Origin: Liolophura sinensis
Lineage: Eukaryota > Mollusca > Polyplacophora > Chitonida > Chitonidae
Length of the DNA: 64,000 nt
Assembly (NCBI RefSeq): GCF_032854445.1
Contig: NC_088306.1
Coordinates: 8,307,924 to 8,371,923 of the forward strand
Direction: 5' to 3'
Each line of letters starts with the position of its first letter. Positions within the stretch are counted from its first letter, which is position 1. This document shows positions 1 to 12,404 of this stretch, piece by piece. The notes beneath the pieces were generated by a model that searched no databases, had not been told where the DNA came from, and was given only the letters and a program-made list of their open reading frames with translations. A program made the position numbers and the translations under genes.

Positions 1-499
1 ATATACATGCATCGAAAAGGCTGTAAAAGATATATATCCACCTTCGCTGGATTGAAAGGAAACCTTAGATCGTCCAGATGGCACATATGTTTGTACAAAG
101 ACCGAGGTGGTTTACTCTCTTGCAGACTTCAAACAAAGAGCGATAGTTTCAATTTTGTCATTGTTAACTGTCCTTAACTGGACACCGGTAAACCGAAGAT
201 CCTGTGCGTTATGTGACAACAATCAACGTTACAAGTTCTGCAAAAGTAGTGCGTCAAAATTATTTTACCCAACGCCTTCGCTGTTATGTTTTAGTATCGA
301 CAGAGGGTCCTCAATCTCTGACAGTCTACTTCACCACTGTGGTTTCTCTCTCATAACCCGCGGCCCAGGTATTCATCGTGTTGAATTAAACCCCACGCTG
401 GATATATGGACAGCTGTAATCAAAACCCTACTGATGAGGCTCTATCCACAACATTTATACTAACATAGTACAAGATTTTAATACTGGTTTAACTCAGTC
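1..499. other. No recognised feature
   Basis: A 118-codon open frame at 107-463 has no motif or codon pattern I can support as a gene. Confidence 0.4.
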
Positions 500-700
500 G
501 CCTAAAATATACCTTGCGTTTTTCCAACATGATTGAAAACTGTTGACTGCTTCTCTTTTGCACGATTCCGTTAACTCTTTGTTACTTTGTGTTAAACGTC
601 GTTTTGAGAATTGGCCGTGCGATTTTTGACCAAACCATCTTCATTGATTGAAGATACGAATGTCTGTTTCGACGCGCAGATATACGTAACCGGTGAAATG
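500..700 (+). repeat. Dispersed repeat R1, copy 1
   Basis: Contains ACCTTGCGTTTTTCCAACAT, ACTGTTGACTGCTTCTC, AAACGTCGTTTTGAGAAT and ATACGAATGTCTGTTTCGAC. The same ordered blocks recur at several other places in the window. No coding content. Confidence 0.65.
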
Positions 701-849
701 CTGTCTCTCGTCAATTTACTTTACTAAGGGTTTTTTTTTATTACTGTCCATTTAAATGTTTGAATAGTAGTAACTGAAGTACATGTAGGACTGTAAGCCG
801 ATAATCAAGATTTAATTAATCGGTAAGACAAAATGCTTTCACTCATTGA

Positions 850-1225
850 CCTGAACATACCTTGCGTCTTTCTAACGTCAATGCCGCCCGTACGTGGGAA
901 GTTCTGTAGCAGCCGGCGAATTACCGCCGAGCTCTGTCCGGTTTCCTCCCACCATAATCCTGGTTGTAGTCGTATCAGTGAAAATATTCTTGAGTCCGGC
1001 GTAAAACACCAATCAAATAAATAAATAATAAAAATAAATTTAAAAAACATCATTGGAGTCTGCTGACTGCTTTTCTTTCCATGATTGCGTCCTAATTTCG
1101 TAGTATAACCTTTCTTAGTTTTTCGGAGGTTTGTGTTGTCGTTTTGGGAACTGGGCTTGCGATCTTTGACCTGGAGTGTCCATTCTGACTGATGGTCGGC
1201 ATACAATTGTTTGTCCTAGAGATAG
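850..1225 (+). repeat. Dispersed repeat R1, copy 2, split by SINE-A
   Basis: ACCTTGCGTCTTTCTAACGT precedes the SINE and ATCATTGGAGTCTGCTGACT follows it. It then runs to TTGCGATCTTTGACC and GACTGATGGTCGGC. Confidence 0.65.
883..1048 (+). mobile_element. SINE-A, 5' truncated, nested in repeat R1
   Basis: CCGTACGTGGGAAG, TTTCCTCCCACCATAAT and GGCGTAAAACACCAATCAAA identify the 3' half of SINE-A. It splits an R1 copy (850-1225), with AACGTCA before and AACATCA after as a likely decayed target duplication. Confidence 0.7.
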
Positions 1226-2164
1226 GAGGAAATATTTTCTGACACACTTTTGAAATTTCCGACTTATCTTTAATCTTATTTATATATCATTCAATAGAAA
1301 ATTTAAAGTAAAACTTTCTCTCTTTAATCTTCCGTTGTTTTCTCTGCTTCACGAACGAAAGATGATATTTCCTATGAAAAGATGCCCTGCCTTGTGCAAT
1401 TATCATTGCATAGAGGTGTGCGTAACTGAGTACTGATTCAATCAAGCATTCGTGTTTCGGAATAAAGGGAGACAATCCGGATTGATTCAGGGCCGAGTTC
1501 ATTGACACCACTTAGTTTGCCAGGTCGTTCCAGGCTTTGTTTTCGTAAAGGACGACTGAAATTCTAGAGTTTGAATTCCGTACCTAACGGTGTCAGACTG
1601 GTCCAGCCGGGGGAAAGTGAGAGAAAGTTATAATATCGCTGTCCTGGGGGCTTTACCACACAAATTTCGTCTATTACATTGTCGGTCCGAGTTGATTGCA
1701 AAACATATATTAACTCTACACTGAAAAAACAAATGTTTATCATTTAAACATATCTGTCCAACAGATAATAAATGTGCTTAGTAATGTAATGCCTTTCAGT
1801 AAATATCAGACTCGTACCTGTTTGATGCGTTTTACACATTTTAGGAAATGCATGCACTATTTTAAACGGTAACACGTGTACACACTATAATGAATGCTTA
1901 CTTTTAACATGTTCAAGGTGTGTTTATTCTCCAAATACACGCGTATGTTTTATAAATATATTGATTTGTTTTATATATAGATGCAGTATATTATAAATAT
2001 TCTCATTTATGGTATAAATGCAATGAAGTAAATTGAATGAGTTTATTGCTAAAACGGAGTGATTTAGTAGTTTAAAGGTATATGATCAACATTATAAAGC
2101 GGTCTTATTATCAGTTGTTGGATAAACATGTTACAATTAAACATTTGTTTTTGTTTTGTTTTTA
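1226..2164. other. AT-rich intergenic DNA
   Basis: No gene, repeat array or RNA recognised. Confidence 0.5.
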
Positions 2165-2260
2165 GTTGGCGAGAGAAGCCGTGGCCTACTGGTTAATTTC
2201 CTTGCATTTCCATCGCAAGGAGACACGAGTTCAAATCTGCTGTTGGATAGTTAATTTATA
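2165..2260 (+). ncRNA. tRNA-like sequence, probably SINE or tRNA relic
   Basis: GTGGCCTACTGGTTAA resembles an A box and GAGTTCAAATCTG a B box. Between them CCTTGC and GCAAGG can pair around a nine-base loop, as in an anticodon arm. No good acceptor stem or CCA-end pairing was found, so a working tRNA is unlikely. Confidence 0.35.
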
Positions 2261-2541
2261 GTTTCCCCTTCTTGGTGATAATAAGTGTTCGATGATAATA
2301 AGTCACGCTTGGAATCAAATTTCTTGAGTATTGGTAAACAATATATTCAATATATTCAATATATTTTCTTGTTACCGCACTTTAATAATTTTTGAAGGTA
2401 CAGTAGTCACTCAATGACATGATACTCCAAGAACTGGTCACAAAAACGTTGAAGACATTTAAAACGTGTTCTACCTTTACACGCGTCAACCATTATACAA
2501 CAGTAAAACATAGCGTCATTTGAATATAGAACGAATATATA

Positions 2542-2571
2542 TATTCAAATATATATCTATATATTTGAATA
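2542..2571. repeat. Perfect 14-bp inverted repeat
   Basis: TATTCAAATATATA and its exact complement are separated by two bases. It could extrude as a cruciform. Confidence 0.8.
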
Positions 2572-2839
2572 TAGAAGTTTTTCGAAAGTTCTTCCTGTCT
2601 TCACGACTTTAAGTGTCGAATTCATTTCCCACCTGGTGTGTATTTTTTTCGACTAGTATATAAATAACAAAGAACTACCGCATCTTCTTCAGTTAAAATT
2701 GCAATATAGGATAATGTATAGATTAAATAATCACTGTTTCCGCTACAGTTAGCCAATGCGTCAACAAAAACGCATCAGCAAATCAACTGTGTCCTTGGCA
2801 TTTTACGCAAAGCTGCATCTATGCAAGCAAAGTCAAATG

Positions 2840-3180
2840 GTATAGTAATGTCAGGTTCTTCCAGCGGGCCCGCTGTGTGTGAGGCAACCCTAGGTAATCC
2901 CATGTTACAGGGGATGACCGCTAAAGCGATTCCAAATTGCCGGGAAACCGTGGGAATTCACCCGCATATAGAGATAAGTTAATTTGATCTTCAAAGCCGT
3001 GGAATCACCTTGCTATAGACTCTCTCCTGGTTTCCGGCGGTCTGGTGAAATGTTGTCGGTATTCGGCTAGTAATCTATAGCAGTCTCCCGAATGATTGCT
3101 GAATTCTTAAACCTTCGCTGACGACAATCAGCACAATAAGTATAGAGCCCCTACTCACGTAGATGTGTGACACTTGGGAT
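2840..3180. ncRNA. Hairpin-rich candidate structured RNA
   Basis: Inside AT-rich DNA this patch is GC-balanced and holds several stems: the perfect palindrome AGCGGGCCCGCT (2863-2874), GATTCC with GGAATC (~2929 and ~3000), TGCTATAGA with TCTATAGCA (~3011 and ~3073), and TGCTGA with TCAGCA (~3097 and ~3128). AAATTGCCGGGAAACC loosely recalls the P/Q core of group I introns, but the R and S elements are not convincing. No long open frame lies here. Confidence 0.25.
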
Positions 3181-3959
3181 ATCCGTGGAAAAGAATGGTG
3201 ACGCGAACCCCTTCTACAACATGGAAATAAAATTCGCTCTATGTCACACATGTAAGGTTTATATGGGACGCGAAAATAAGCGTAATCTGACTAGCCTCAA
3301 ACGCGGCCGACGATTCATAGACAATGTATTAAAATATATATAATTGTCTGATTTAATACAGTTACATTTCTCAATGCCACAGTTTTGTATTGCATTTAAA
3401 ATGTGGGGAGAGAATCCATAATAGTGTAAATGTGTTAAAAAATGACTCATCAATCCGTCTTTAAATGCACTGCAACCGTTAACGGAAAAGTCTTTTTACA
3501 CTTGCTGTTATTCTTCCTGGGGAGAGTGTCAGAAAAAAACCCGAGTGAAAGACATCTTTAAAAAGAGGAGAAAATGTTCGATAAAATTAGTGGTGGATCA
3601 GAGCATTGTAATAATAAGAATGCGAAAACATATGAGCGAAAATTAACGCGATCTAACCGCATTCGAGGTGTATTAATAAATACTTATCTAGGTTACAAAG
3701 AAATATGCGCTTACCATATTACCTCAATAAATTAAAGATAAATTCATGGAATATGCAGCCAGCTGGAGTCTCTCTTAGGAAACAAAAGAGATATGGCGAC
3801 GGGTTTTCCTTTGACAGAAAGGTCACTCAATGATACCAACTGTATGTCCTCTACACTGAAGAATTTGCCTCCAGCTCTATACCAACTGATTATTTTCAGA
3901 AGTCGATTTGCGACATAACAATCGTTTGAGAGTTTTAGTTGTGACTGAGAACTGATCGA
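3181..3959. other. Intergenic DNA
   Basis: Nothing recognised. Confidence 0.5.
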
Positions 3960-4417
3960 ACTAACGATCCATTACCGTGAGGAAAGCAAGAATACCTGAC
4001 GGGCAATGACGTGGGGAACAATGCTATACCTGTCCAATAGAAGGTGTGGTCAGCGTGTGTTGTTTGCTGCTCTCACTCAGCTTCATAAAGCGTTCTCTCT
4101 GATAGTCGTGTGTGTCTACAGTAAGATAAGTATCTCTTTTGTCGAGAGCCACAGGAGAAAAAACAGGCAAACATAGTTATTGTTATAAGCTTTTCCGACG
4201 CCAGAGATTGATGTGTAGTTTCCCTTAGCCTCGACTGATCTTATATCAGCTGCTCCAGGCTATCGTAGTCTCAGGGAATATTTATTTGTCTTCACTGTAT
4301 GAAATTGTTCTCTGTGCCAGATAAAGATCCTAACAAATACAACGATAGACGGAGTTAATGGGTATTTTCAGCGAAAACAAGTTCCCCGATGTGTAGACAC
4401 AGGCCATTCTCTATGGT

Positions 4418-4920
4418 TAGACTGTAGTGCTCCTTAACTACACCTCTGTAGTTAGACTGTAGTGTTTGTGAACTACCTTTCTGCTGTTAGGCTGCAGCGC
4501 TCGTGAACTACCTCTTTGCTGTCAGACTGCAGCGCTTGTGAGCTACCTCTCTGGCGTTGGACTGCAGTGCGTCTGAACTATCTCTCCGCTGTTAGGCGGC
4601 AGTGCTTGTAACCTACCGTTCTGCTCTTATGCCGCTGTGCTTGTGAACTACTTCTCTGCTGCTGGACAATAGTGCTTGTGAACTACTTCTCTGCTGTTAG
4701 TCTACAATGCTTGTAACCTACCTTTCTATAGTTCTTGTGAACTACCTCTCTGCTGTTAGGCTGTAGTGCTTGTTAACTACCTCTCTGTTGTTAGGATGCA
4801 CTGCTTTTGAACTGTCTCTCTGCGGTTAGGCTGCAGTGCCTGTGACCTACCTCTCTGCTGTTAGCTGCATTGCTTGTAAACTGCCTTTCTGCTGTTAGAC
4901 AGCAGTGCTTGTGGCCTACA
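4418..4920. repeat. 35-bp minisatellite, ~15 degenerate units
   Basis: Units resemble GTTAGGCTGCAGTGCTTGTG followed by AACTACCTCTCTGCT. Most are exactly 35 bases long. The array is present in copy A and absent at the matching point of A' (~12547), so it expanded or arrived after the duplication, or was lost from A'. Confidence 0.75.
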
Positions 4921-5029
4921 TCTTTACTTTATGAGCACAACTGTACACAAACATTCACGTAAAACAGAAAGACCAAGAAAAACACACTGCTTAAAACCAC
5001 TTGTAGCGGGAATTGTTTTAGACTCCACC

Positions 5030-5105
5030 AAAATAAAAAAAAAAAAACAAAAAAAAAAAAACAAAAACAAAAAAAAAAACAAAACAAAACAAAACGAAAC
5101 AAAAC
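5030..5105. repeat. A-rich tract
   Basis: A run of A with scattered C (AAAACAAAAC type). It makes both strands appear open as low-complexity frames. Confidence 0.8.
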
Positions 5106-5930
5106 AAGCAAACACCAGAAGCCTATCTGTACCTCTAATTGCCGGCTAGATGGACTGGGTAACGTTGCCACGTACCCACAAAACAACCTGGAGGCGATAA
5201 TGATGTACTGCAGAACATACATTTTCTGCGCTTCGTTTTTAAGCCTATTATCCCCGTAATACGTGTCTCCGTGACTAGAGTATACTCTGGAGGATTTAAG
5301 GCTCTGCTTCGTCTGAGGACTCCGCGGAGAGTTGGAGAGGGACAGTTCGAGTGTATGAACAGTGTAAATACAGAGATAACCTACTGGCTTCTCATCTGTC
5401 AATCGAACTTATTCTGTGAGCATGTCTACAGATCCAATATACTTTTTTAGGATAGGGCGAGGAGCTCATGTAGTTCTGTGTTGTCAGATGTCGGTTAGGC
5501 AGATACAGGTACATTCTTACTAAAAAAGAATGTGTTCACAACAATGCAAAAGAAAGAGTGTACCTGTAAATATATAAAATAAACAAAAACATAGCCTGTA
5601 AAACCAAACCAGAGCAACCACGATACTGTTATAGATGTCAAAAGGCTACCTTTAACCAGTGAAACCTGTATTCTTCTCTGTTTACTTCAGCTAGGGATTT
5701 CTTCAAAGTGTTCGTGTAAATCCTTTAAGGAATGAGAGCGACTTTTACGTCCCCTAGCACAATGGCTGAAGAAAAATTAGGTAATACAGTAATACAGAGT
5801 GGTATTAATTATAATATGTCAGAGGTCACTAGTATAGAGTTGGTCAAAATGCTTTGTGGTCAAATTTTTAACAGAATCCTCAAACCTCTTATCCTAATAG
5901 CAAAATACTTTCAGGACTTCGGCCAAAAGT

Positions 5931-6288
5931 ACCGGCCCGGATAGCACAGTTGGTAGAGCTTCCGCTTCGGGACCGGTAGATCCAGGATCAATCCTTGGTC
6001 GAGTCACACCTAAGACTTTAAAAGAGGAAGTTGTAACTTCCTCGCTTGGCGTTTAGCATGAAGGGGATAGTGCAACGACTGGTTGACCCGTATCAGTATA
6101 ATGGCTCGGGCGGGGCGGCTTACTTGCCTTCGGTAAGTCGTCTCAGTGAAGCAGCACTAAATAAAAGAGCGGTGGAAATCCTTCATGCAACAAGGAGGCA
6201 GATTACACGTACATGCACCCTAATGATTCCTTCGTCGTCATATGACTGAAAAATTGTTGAGTACGACGTTAAACCCCAAGCACTCACT
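5931..6288 (+). mobile_element. SINE-B, full length with 11-bp TSD
   Basis: A tRNA-like head (TAGCACAGTTGGTAGAGC as A box, GGATCAATCC near the B box) leads to a body and the tail GAGTACGACGTTAAACCCC. The flanks carry the direct repeat CGGCCAAAAGT at 5920-5930 and 6289-6299. The empty site is seen in the A' copy near 12930. It is a Pol III-type retroposon and needs a LINE in trans. Confidence 0.8.
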
Positions 6289-9200
6289 CGGCCAAAAGTG
6301 GTGTGAAGCGCGAATCCAAATAATTCCATGATGTTTGCCTCCCTCCAGGCAAACATGAGGTATTGAGACTACATTCTCATAATGAATACGTTCAGATCTC
6401 ACCTAACAGTATTGTTCTTTGTGATGAACTTCATCAATATTTATAATTAGAGGTGTTTATTTTTGTACCGGAAATAAGGGCATTAATAGCTTCATTCAAG
6501 GTCTTCGTAGACTGGTGGGTGTTTTGCCAGCTTACGTCAATAAATACATGGATCCAGATGGCAGATGTCAGGGAAGTGTTATTGTGGAAAATATCGAAGG
6601 GTTGGGAAAGGATCTTAAAGCGAAATATTCCACTTTAGTTCAGGTACACTACTGGGGTTTCTTTGCAGCAAGTTAGTGCCAGTGCGGACATAATTATAGC
6701 AAGCTTTATAAGGATGTCATGGCGAGGACCCCAGGCATGAAGCCCCACCCAGTCTCAGTATACGAATGTTGATAACTACACATGCCCGACAAACAGTGGA
6801 CATCATCAGGTTATCTGCTGAGCAGAAAGCGACCAGTGGTCATGACTACTCTACTACCATTATATTACATATGTATCGTCTGTGCAGGCTGTTTGATCCA
6901 TCCAGTCCAACATGTATACACATGCGTTACATACTCCTGCCTACGATACATACGTAAATTGCTTTCTTCCACAATAACACCGATATGCCCTGAACTAACT
7001 CATGTCTTGAAAAAAAAATATACTATGTCATGTTACTTAGTATGGATCAACAACCTGGAGACCTGAGGGCTAAAGTAAAAAGCAGGAAATTAAGGGCTTT
7101 GACTTAATCAGGTTTACTACAGATAACCAATAGCTTAAAACAACAACATTTTAATACTTGTCGAGTGATAAATTCCTGTAATTGATTGGATTGGTAAGAA
7201 ATATTTCGGTTTTGAAAACTGATGGGTGATACATATAAGTCATGACGCACTCGAGAATGTTTGAGTTCTGTGAAGGTGACCATGCTCGGTTTTGGTTGTA
7301 GGAAACCGGACAAAGCTCCAGGTTTCACAGGAAGTAACTCACCAAAACTCTGCAGACTCTAGTAAAATGTGTATCTGCGCATAGCGATAAACAACTTAAA
7401 ACAACATTCTAATCAACACGTGCTTATACACCCGTCTCTTCCCAAGGTAATTAAATAACTGGAGAAATATAATATGGTGGATGCGGTAGACACAAGCATC
7501 AGGGCGGAGTCAAGGTTTGTTGATCCATTCCGCGTCCTTCTTTGAAATCCATGAATAATGCGAGGCTGTTGAACGTCTGCGGTGTCGGACATAAATTTTC
7601 TTCCAAGAGAAGGGACAGAACCCGGCAAACTTCATGTTTTAATGATGGTACGATTACCCAGCATTGTCTGGCTGGAGAGATTTTGATTGGATGTAACATG
7701 GTATCACGGAATTTGTGGACATAGTCACTCCACTTAGCAGTGAGTGTGAGAGGAGATGGCGCCTGTGGCAATTGGTGCCTGGGGAACGTTTCGCCTTGGG
7801 AAAAGTCCCCGTTATTATAGCGTTAGGTGCAATTATTGCACTGTCAGGTACGGGCGATGCCGGCAGAATATGAACAACCTGTTGCAAATGGTGCAATACA
7901 CAAACCTTGTCGGTAGGAACATCCCCAAAAGTTGTCATGGAAGGACTGGGTATAGTCAAGACAGTGTAAAAATGGTAAACAAATATACAATTACACATTT
8001 CTTTCAGAGATTTCTGATTTAAGATTTACTCCAATTAAACAATAATAAATATTTCACGATGAGTAAATTTAGCTCTCATAGCGGAAATTATTTGTTAACT
8101 GTTTGTAAACCTCTTTGCATTCCCCTCCATTTCTGTTCTCACTTTAAATCCATTTAGCGGCTGTCTGTAGCCAGGGTCACATCCATATGTCAATGACAGG
8201 TTGATCCAGTGATTTCTCATCCTTTCAGTATCGATTGACAAATTCGCTACAACCTCGCTAAGGTCTTCCTTACTGAGAGAAGGAGAGAAAAAAAACCTAA
8301 GTGATAAACGGAAATGGCAAATGCCAGAGCGCGTCGATCTATATGAGAATAAATCATTGTATCAATAACCAGTATAAACTGAACTCCCCTCTGCTTGTGT
8401 CCGACGCCATATTGACGTGGTTACGTGGCCGGTGCTCCTCGTACCAGCCAGGATCGGTACAAGGTTTTGTGACCAGTTTTTCATTCTTAACGATACCGTT
8501 ACTTCAGAGTTTCCAGGCAAACTCGCACTGGACTTGACCTGGTATGTTGAGATCTATGGAAACTTGAGACGGAAATAAATCAGTTTATTTGAAGGTGATT
8601 TTTCTTCTCCACTATATTTTTCCACGATATCAGCTTTTTTACCGCATAACTCAAACCGGGCAGATTTGATTCACGACTATGCCATGAAATAAATCACACG
8701 TTCTGACTGAGAGCCATCTGCAATTAACCTGATGTAGAATCGAACCGACAGATAGTTTTAAAGGCTGTTAAAATTAATCTCTTTTAAGCTAACTAACTTT
8801 TAAAGGCCTAAAATTGTGGATTATTTTACGTATTACAGAATTGAATTTGTGTTAAAAAATATAACTCACCTTGCCAATAAACCAGGTGTAATAAAAATAG
8901 TTCCAATTTTGGGTGTGGGCAAAAATTCTTACCAAAATAGAAAGGTGAAAAGTTAAATGTATTTCAATGTATTTTCCGGTATATTAGACGCTCTAGATAT
9001 ATCGTATTTTTCATCGTCCTTGCTTTATATATATATACCGGATATTTAATATATACTCAGTTGATGTCTGTCGTTTGAGAAAACTGGTGTAAGCGACGTA
9101 AACCAGGGACCTTTGGAGAGTAACTGATCTCATAATCATGAAAATACAAGTCGAAAAAATACAAGGCATTCACTCAAAACGACAGAAGAAGGCACTATCG

Positions 9201-9985
9201 ACATTGCAATGCCTATTACAGGATTAAACCGAAGTATAGCGAGCTCTGTGTGTGTGGCATATTGTTGGAAAGTCGATGATCAACGATATTCGTCAGAGAC
9301 AAACGAAATTGTCCACCGAAATGTAGATCCATTACAGCCACCATGAATCGCCACGATATCAAGGGAGAATCAGTCTGAATGCCTGTCAGACTGCAGCCTT
9401 ACGTCAGGGAGTTTATCAGATGTGTGGATAAGGTGCGATAGTATCTCCCCTTATCTGTCTGGTTTCCCCAAATTGTAATTCTAGTAGCTGTCTTTATTTC
9501 AATAAAACATTATAGGGCACGTCGTAACGCGAGCCAATAAATTTATCAAATCAAATGAATGTTCCCAGGTGCAAACCCAATCGTCACAGTATAAAAGACT
9601 GAGAGTGTATTCCATCATCAAGATCGCTGCCCTCATGTCTAACGGGTAAATCCCAAACCAGCTCGAATTTCATCTACCGGTGAAAAAAAGTAACAGGCTT
9701 CAGTAAATATCAACCCCCGTCAATCTCTTCCCTATTTCTCTCTCTGACTTTCTAGCTCCTTTTAGCTTTCTTTGTACTTGACCATATAATAGTTTTGCGC
9801 CATCATAATGGAGAGAGGAAATTCTAAAAGACTTGAGCAATACGTTTTGAAAGCAATCGCTTTTAACTTCTCAGAAAACATCCTTTTATGAGCGCTTTAA
9901 ATGACTGATTGATTAATTATAAAGCATGAAACAGATTCATGTTGTATGGATCGGTCGTGAGGGCAAAAGCACCTAAATATTGTTC

Positions 9986-10217
9986 GGGGGCCTCCGTGGC
10001 TCAGTTGATTAGCGTGCTAGCGCAGCGTAATGACCCAGAAGCCTCTCACCAATGCGGTCGCTGTGAGTTCAAGTCCAGCTCATGCTGACTTACTCTCCGG
10101 CCGTACGAGGGAAGGTTTGACAGCAACCTGCGAATGGCCGTGGGTTTCCCCCGGGCGCTGCCCGGTTTCCACCCACAATAATGCTGGCCGGCCTCGTATA
10201 AGTGAAATATTCTTGAG
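9986..10217 (+). mobile_element. SINE-A with complete head, lacking 3' tail
   Basis: A complete tRNA-like head is present (GTGGCTCAGTTGATTAGCGT as A box, GTGAGTTCAAGTCC as B box), with the body to TATTCTTGAG. The GGCGTAAAACACC tail is missing. It is absent from the matching A' site near 17460. Confidence 0.8.
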
Positions 10218-12404
10218 AAATAGATTATGAGACAGATACGATATAGCATGAGGTAAATACAGTTACAACTAGACAGATGCTGACGGGTACAACAAGGCAC
10301 AGAACAGATTGCATGAATAAGATGACGGATATCATCAGACAGATAAGCATGATATGTCAGTGGACGGAAACACGTCACCGCCGTGTCAATACGTTTAACT
10401 GGAGTTTCGATTACAGACTCTTAGATTGTGGGCACAAACGCTTGCGTATGCGTATATGGACGTGGCCTTGGAAAGCCTCGGTGATAAAGCTGATGTCTTT
10501 TATTTACCTCCACGTATGTCTGCACAGAACGCTAAATACATCGATGGCAAGGAAACCCCTCATGTAACGACGATCTTGGCCAGATCGTTTCTTTAATATC
10601 TTCAAAGTTTTCATACTATGGGAGCTCACTCTGTGTTATTAGTGATTCGCTTCATTTGTGTTTCACGCTCTACAAACGGGTGATCCGTAACAAAAAGAGA
10701 CATGTTGACAAAATGTCTACTAAGATGTATTCTAGAGAAAAGTTTCAAATATCGATTTAATACGAGCGCTATGTCAAGCCATTGTTCTCCATCCTCGATT
10801 TAAGTTCTTAAAGTCCTAGACAGGTGATAAAAAAGTGTTCATATTTATTAAAACAGTTGTATAGGCAAGTGCTAAATATATACATATTTTTTTTCAACAC
10901 TGGATCCTTGACCTCGATCCCCCAAACTGGCAGACGTATGGGTGACCTGCTGATATCAAAGGACCGTAACATGTTTATCACTAGCACAGATTAAGCTGTG
11001 TCTTATTAGTTAGACTGCCCAGCTTCGGACGAACAGCTTCGAGATAGAAAACAGTACTCATAAATATTTATTTAGTTGATTCGTGTTTAACCTCGCAGTG
11101 AGGAACACTTCACTTACTCGACCACAGGAGCAAGATTGTTGGTGAAAGAAATTGCAGTGCCCAAGAAAAAACCACCGCCCTTCGCTAAGTACTTGCAAAC
11201 CTTAGTTCCTGATCTAAACCCCAGCCAAAGCCGCTTGAATTCAGTACAAGCCATGACTTCGCTGGACATCTGATCGTGTCACCTTATACCGGTTATCGGT
11301 TATACCTTATACGTAGAAGGTTTAGATCTTGGAAATTCTGGAGAGGTATCCTGCTGTTATCGATTTCGAACGCCACATCTTGCATGATCTACGAATATCC
11401 CATTTGAAGCTTACATTCCGTGCGGTTGTTCTAACGCGGTTTATCTAAAATCAGGATTGTAAATTTTTTAAATATGTATAAATGGATAATAAGAACAAAA
11501 TCAAAGGGGGAAAACGAGCAACTGGAATTTTGTTTTTATATGGTATAGTTATACAGGCAGCTCAGAAGAGTAATATATTTCTCTTCTGTTTTAATTTTGC
11601 AGCTGCTTTCCATCAAGATCACATCGATGAGCCTATTTCACTTCGCTGCGGTGATTTCTCAACTCTGCAACAAGAAAAAAAAACTCTCGCATTTGCTGTA
11701 AATACTCACATAATCCAAAAGCGGAAAGAATGGGAGAAAAAAAGCAGTTAGTGATAAACGGAAATGGCAATTGGTGATCTGGAAGATCTGCTCGGTAATA
11801 AGTTATTGCCACCGTCAAAGTAAACCTCTGCCTCGATCTGCCGCCATATTGCTCTCTAAGCATGTGCACAAGATGTGTATCACAGGCACACGTTACAACT
11901 AACAAATTTGCATTTGAAAATTAACGTATGCATTGTATGTATCATTTTTATGTGCCTACATTTTTAACGTGTTAAAAGCATGTATTTGTGATAAACATTT
12001 TTACAGCCATTAACTAAAAATTATTTTACAGATGCTTATTTTATTTTTTGTGATTTACGCATGAAAAGAAAATCTCACCAAGGTAGCCACCATGGAGAAT
12101 AAGCTTCTAATATCCCTCTCCAATATCCCTCTCGAATATGCCCGAGTTTTGGTACGGGACACATAAGTGATCTATTCGTTTCTGACCGTATTTCATTTCG
12201 ACTGCTCTGACAAAAGGCCAACTATCACATTTTTGGTTGTTACTCTGGAGGTAATTACTGTGAGGAATGTTTTTCATATTTTAAGTGACTCCATAAGGCG
12301 TATTAGCTGAAACACATGGTATGTAATTTACTGGAGAAAATTGTGTCTAAATTTCTCTGATAAACACCTCTCCAGATATTCTTCCATTTAATTGTATAAT
12401 CGTC

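Larger units (their letters stand above)
3960..11900. repeat. Diverged direct duplication, copy A
   Basis: Blocks of A align in order with A': 5524-5900 with 12549-12900, 7400-8570 with 13385-14560, 8960-9985 with 16390-17460, 10217-10400 with 17656-17840, 10675-10840 with 18880-19050, and 11590-11870 with 19450-19680. Insertions specific to A include the 35-bp array, a SINE-B copy and a SINE-A copy. No protein-like frame is shared by the two copies, so the unit looks non-coding. The edges are approximate. Confidence 0.7.

Noticed and set aside
107-463. 118-codon open frame
   Set aside because: No domain, signal peptide or convincing splice context. Could be chance in this length of sequence.
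4924-5402. Phe-rich minus-strand frames and Lys/Asn-rich plus-strand frame
   Set aside because: Caused by the A-rich tract at 5030-5105.
5937-6010. Functional tRNA gene
   Set aside because: A and B boxes are present, but no cloverleaf closes, and the sequence continues into a SINE body with a target duplication.
7413-8022. Overlapping frames of 70-115 codons on both strands
   Set aside because: The matching A' segment has different frames and indels, so no coding conservation.
10046-10378. 110-codon minus-strand frame
   Set aside because: It overlaps a SINE-A copy. Similar peptides (TQEYFTYTTAAS type) recur wherever SINE-A is read on its reverse strand.
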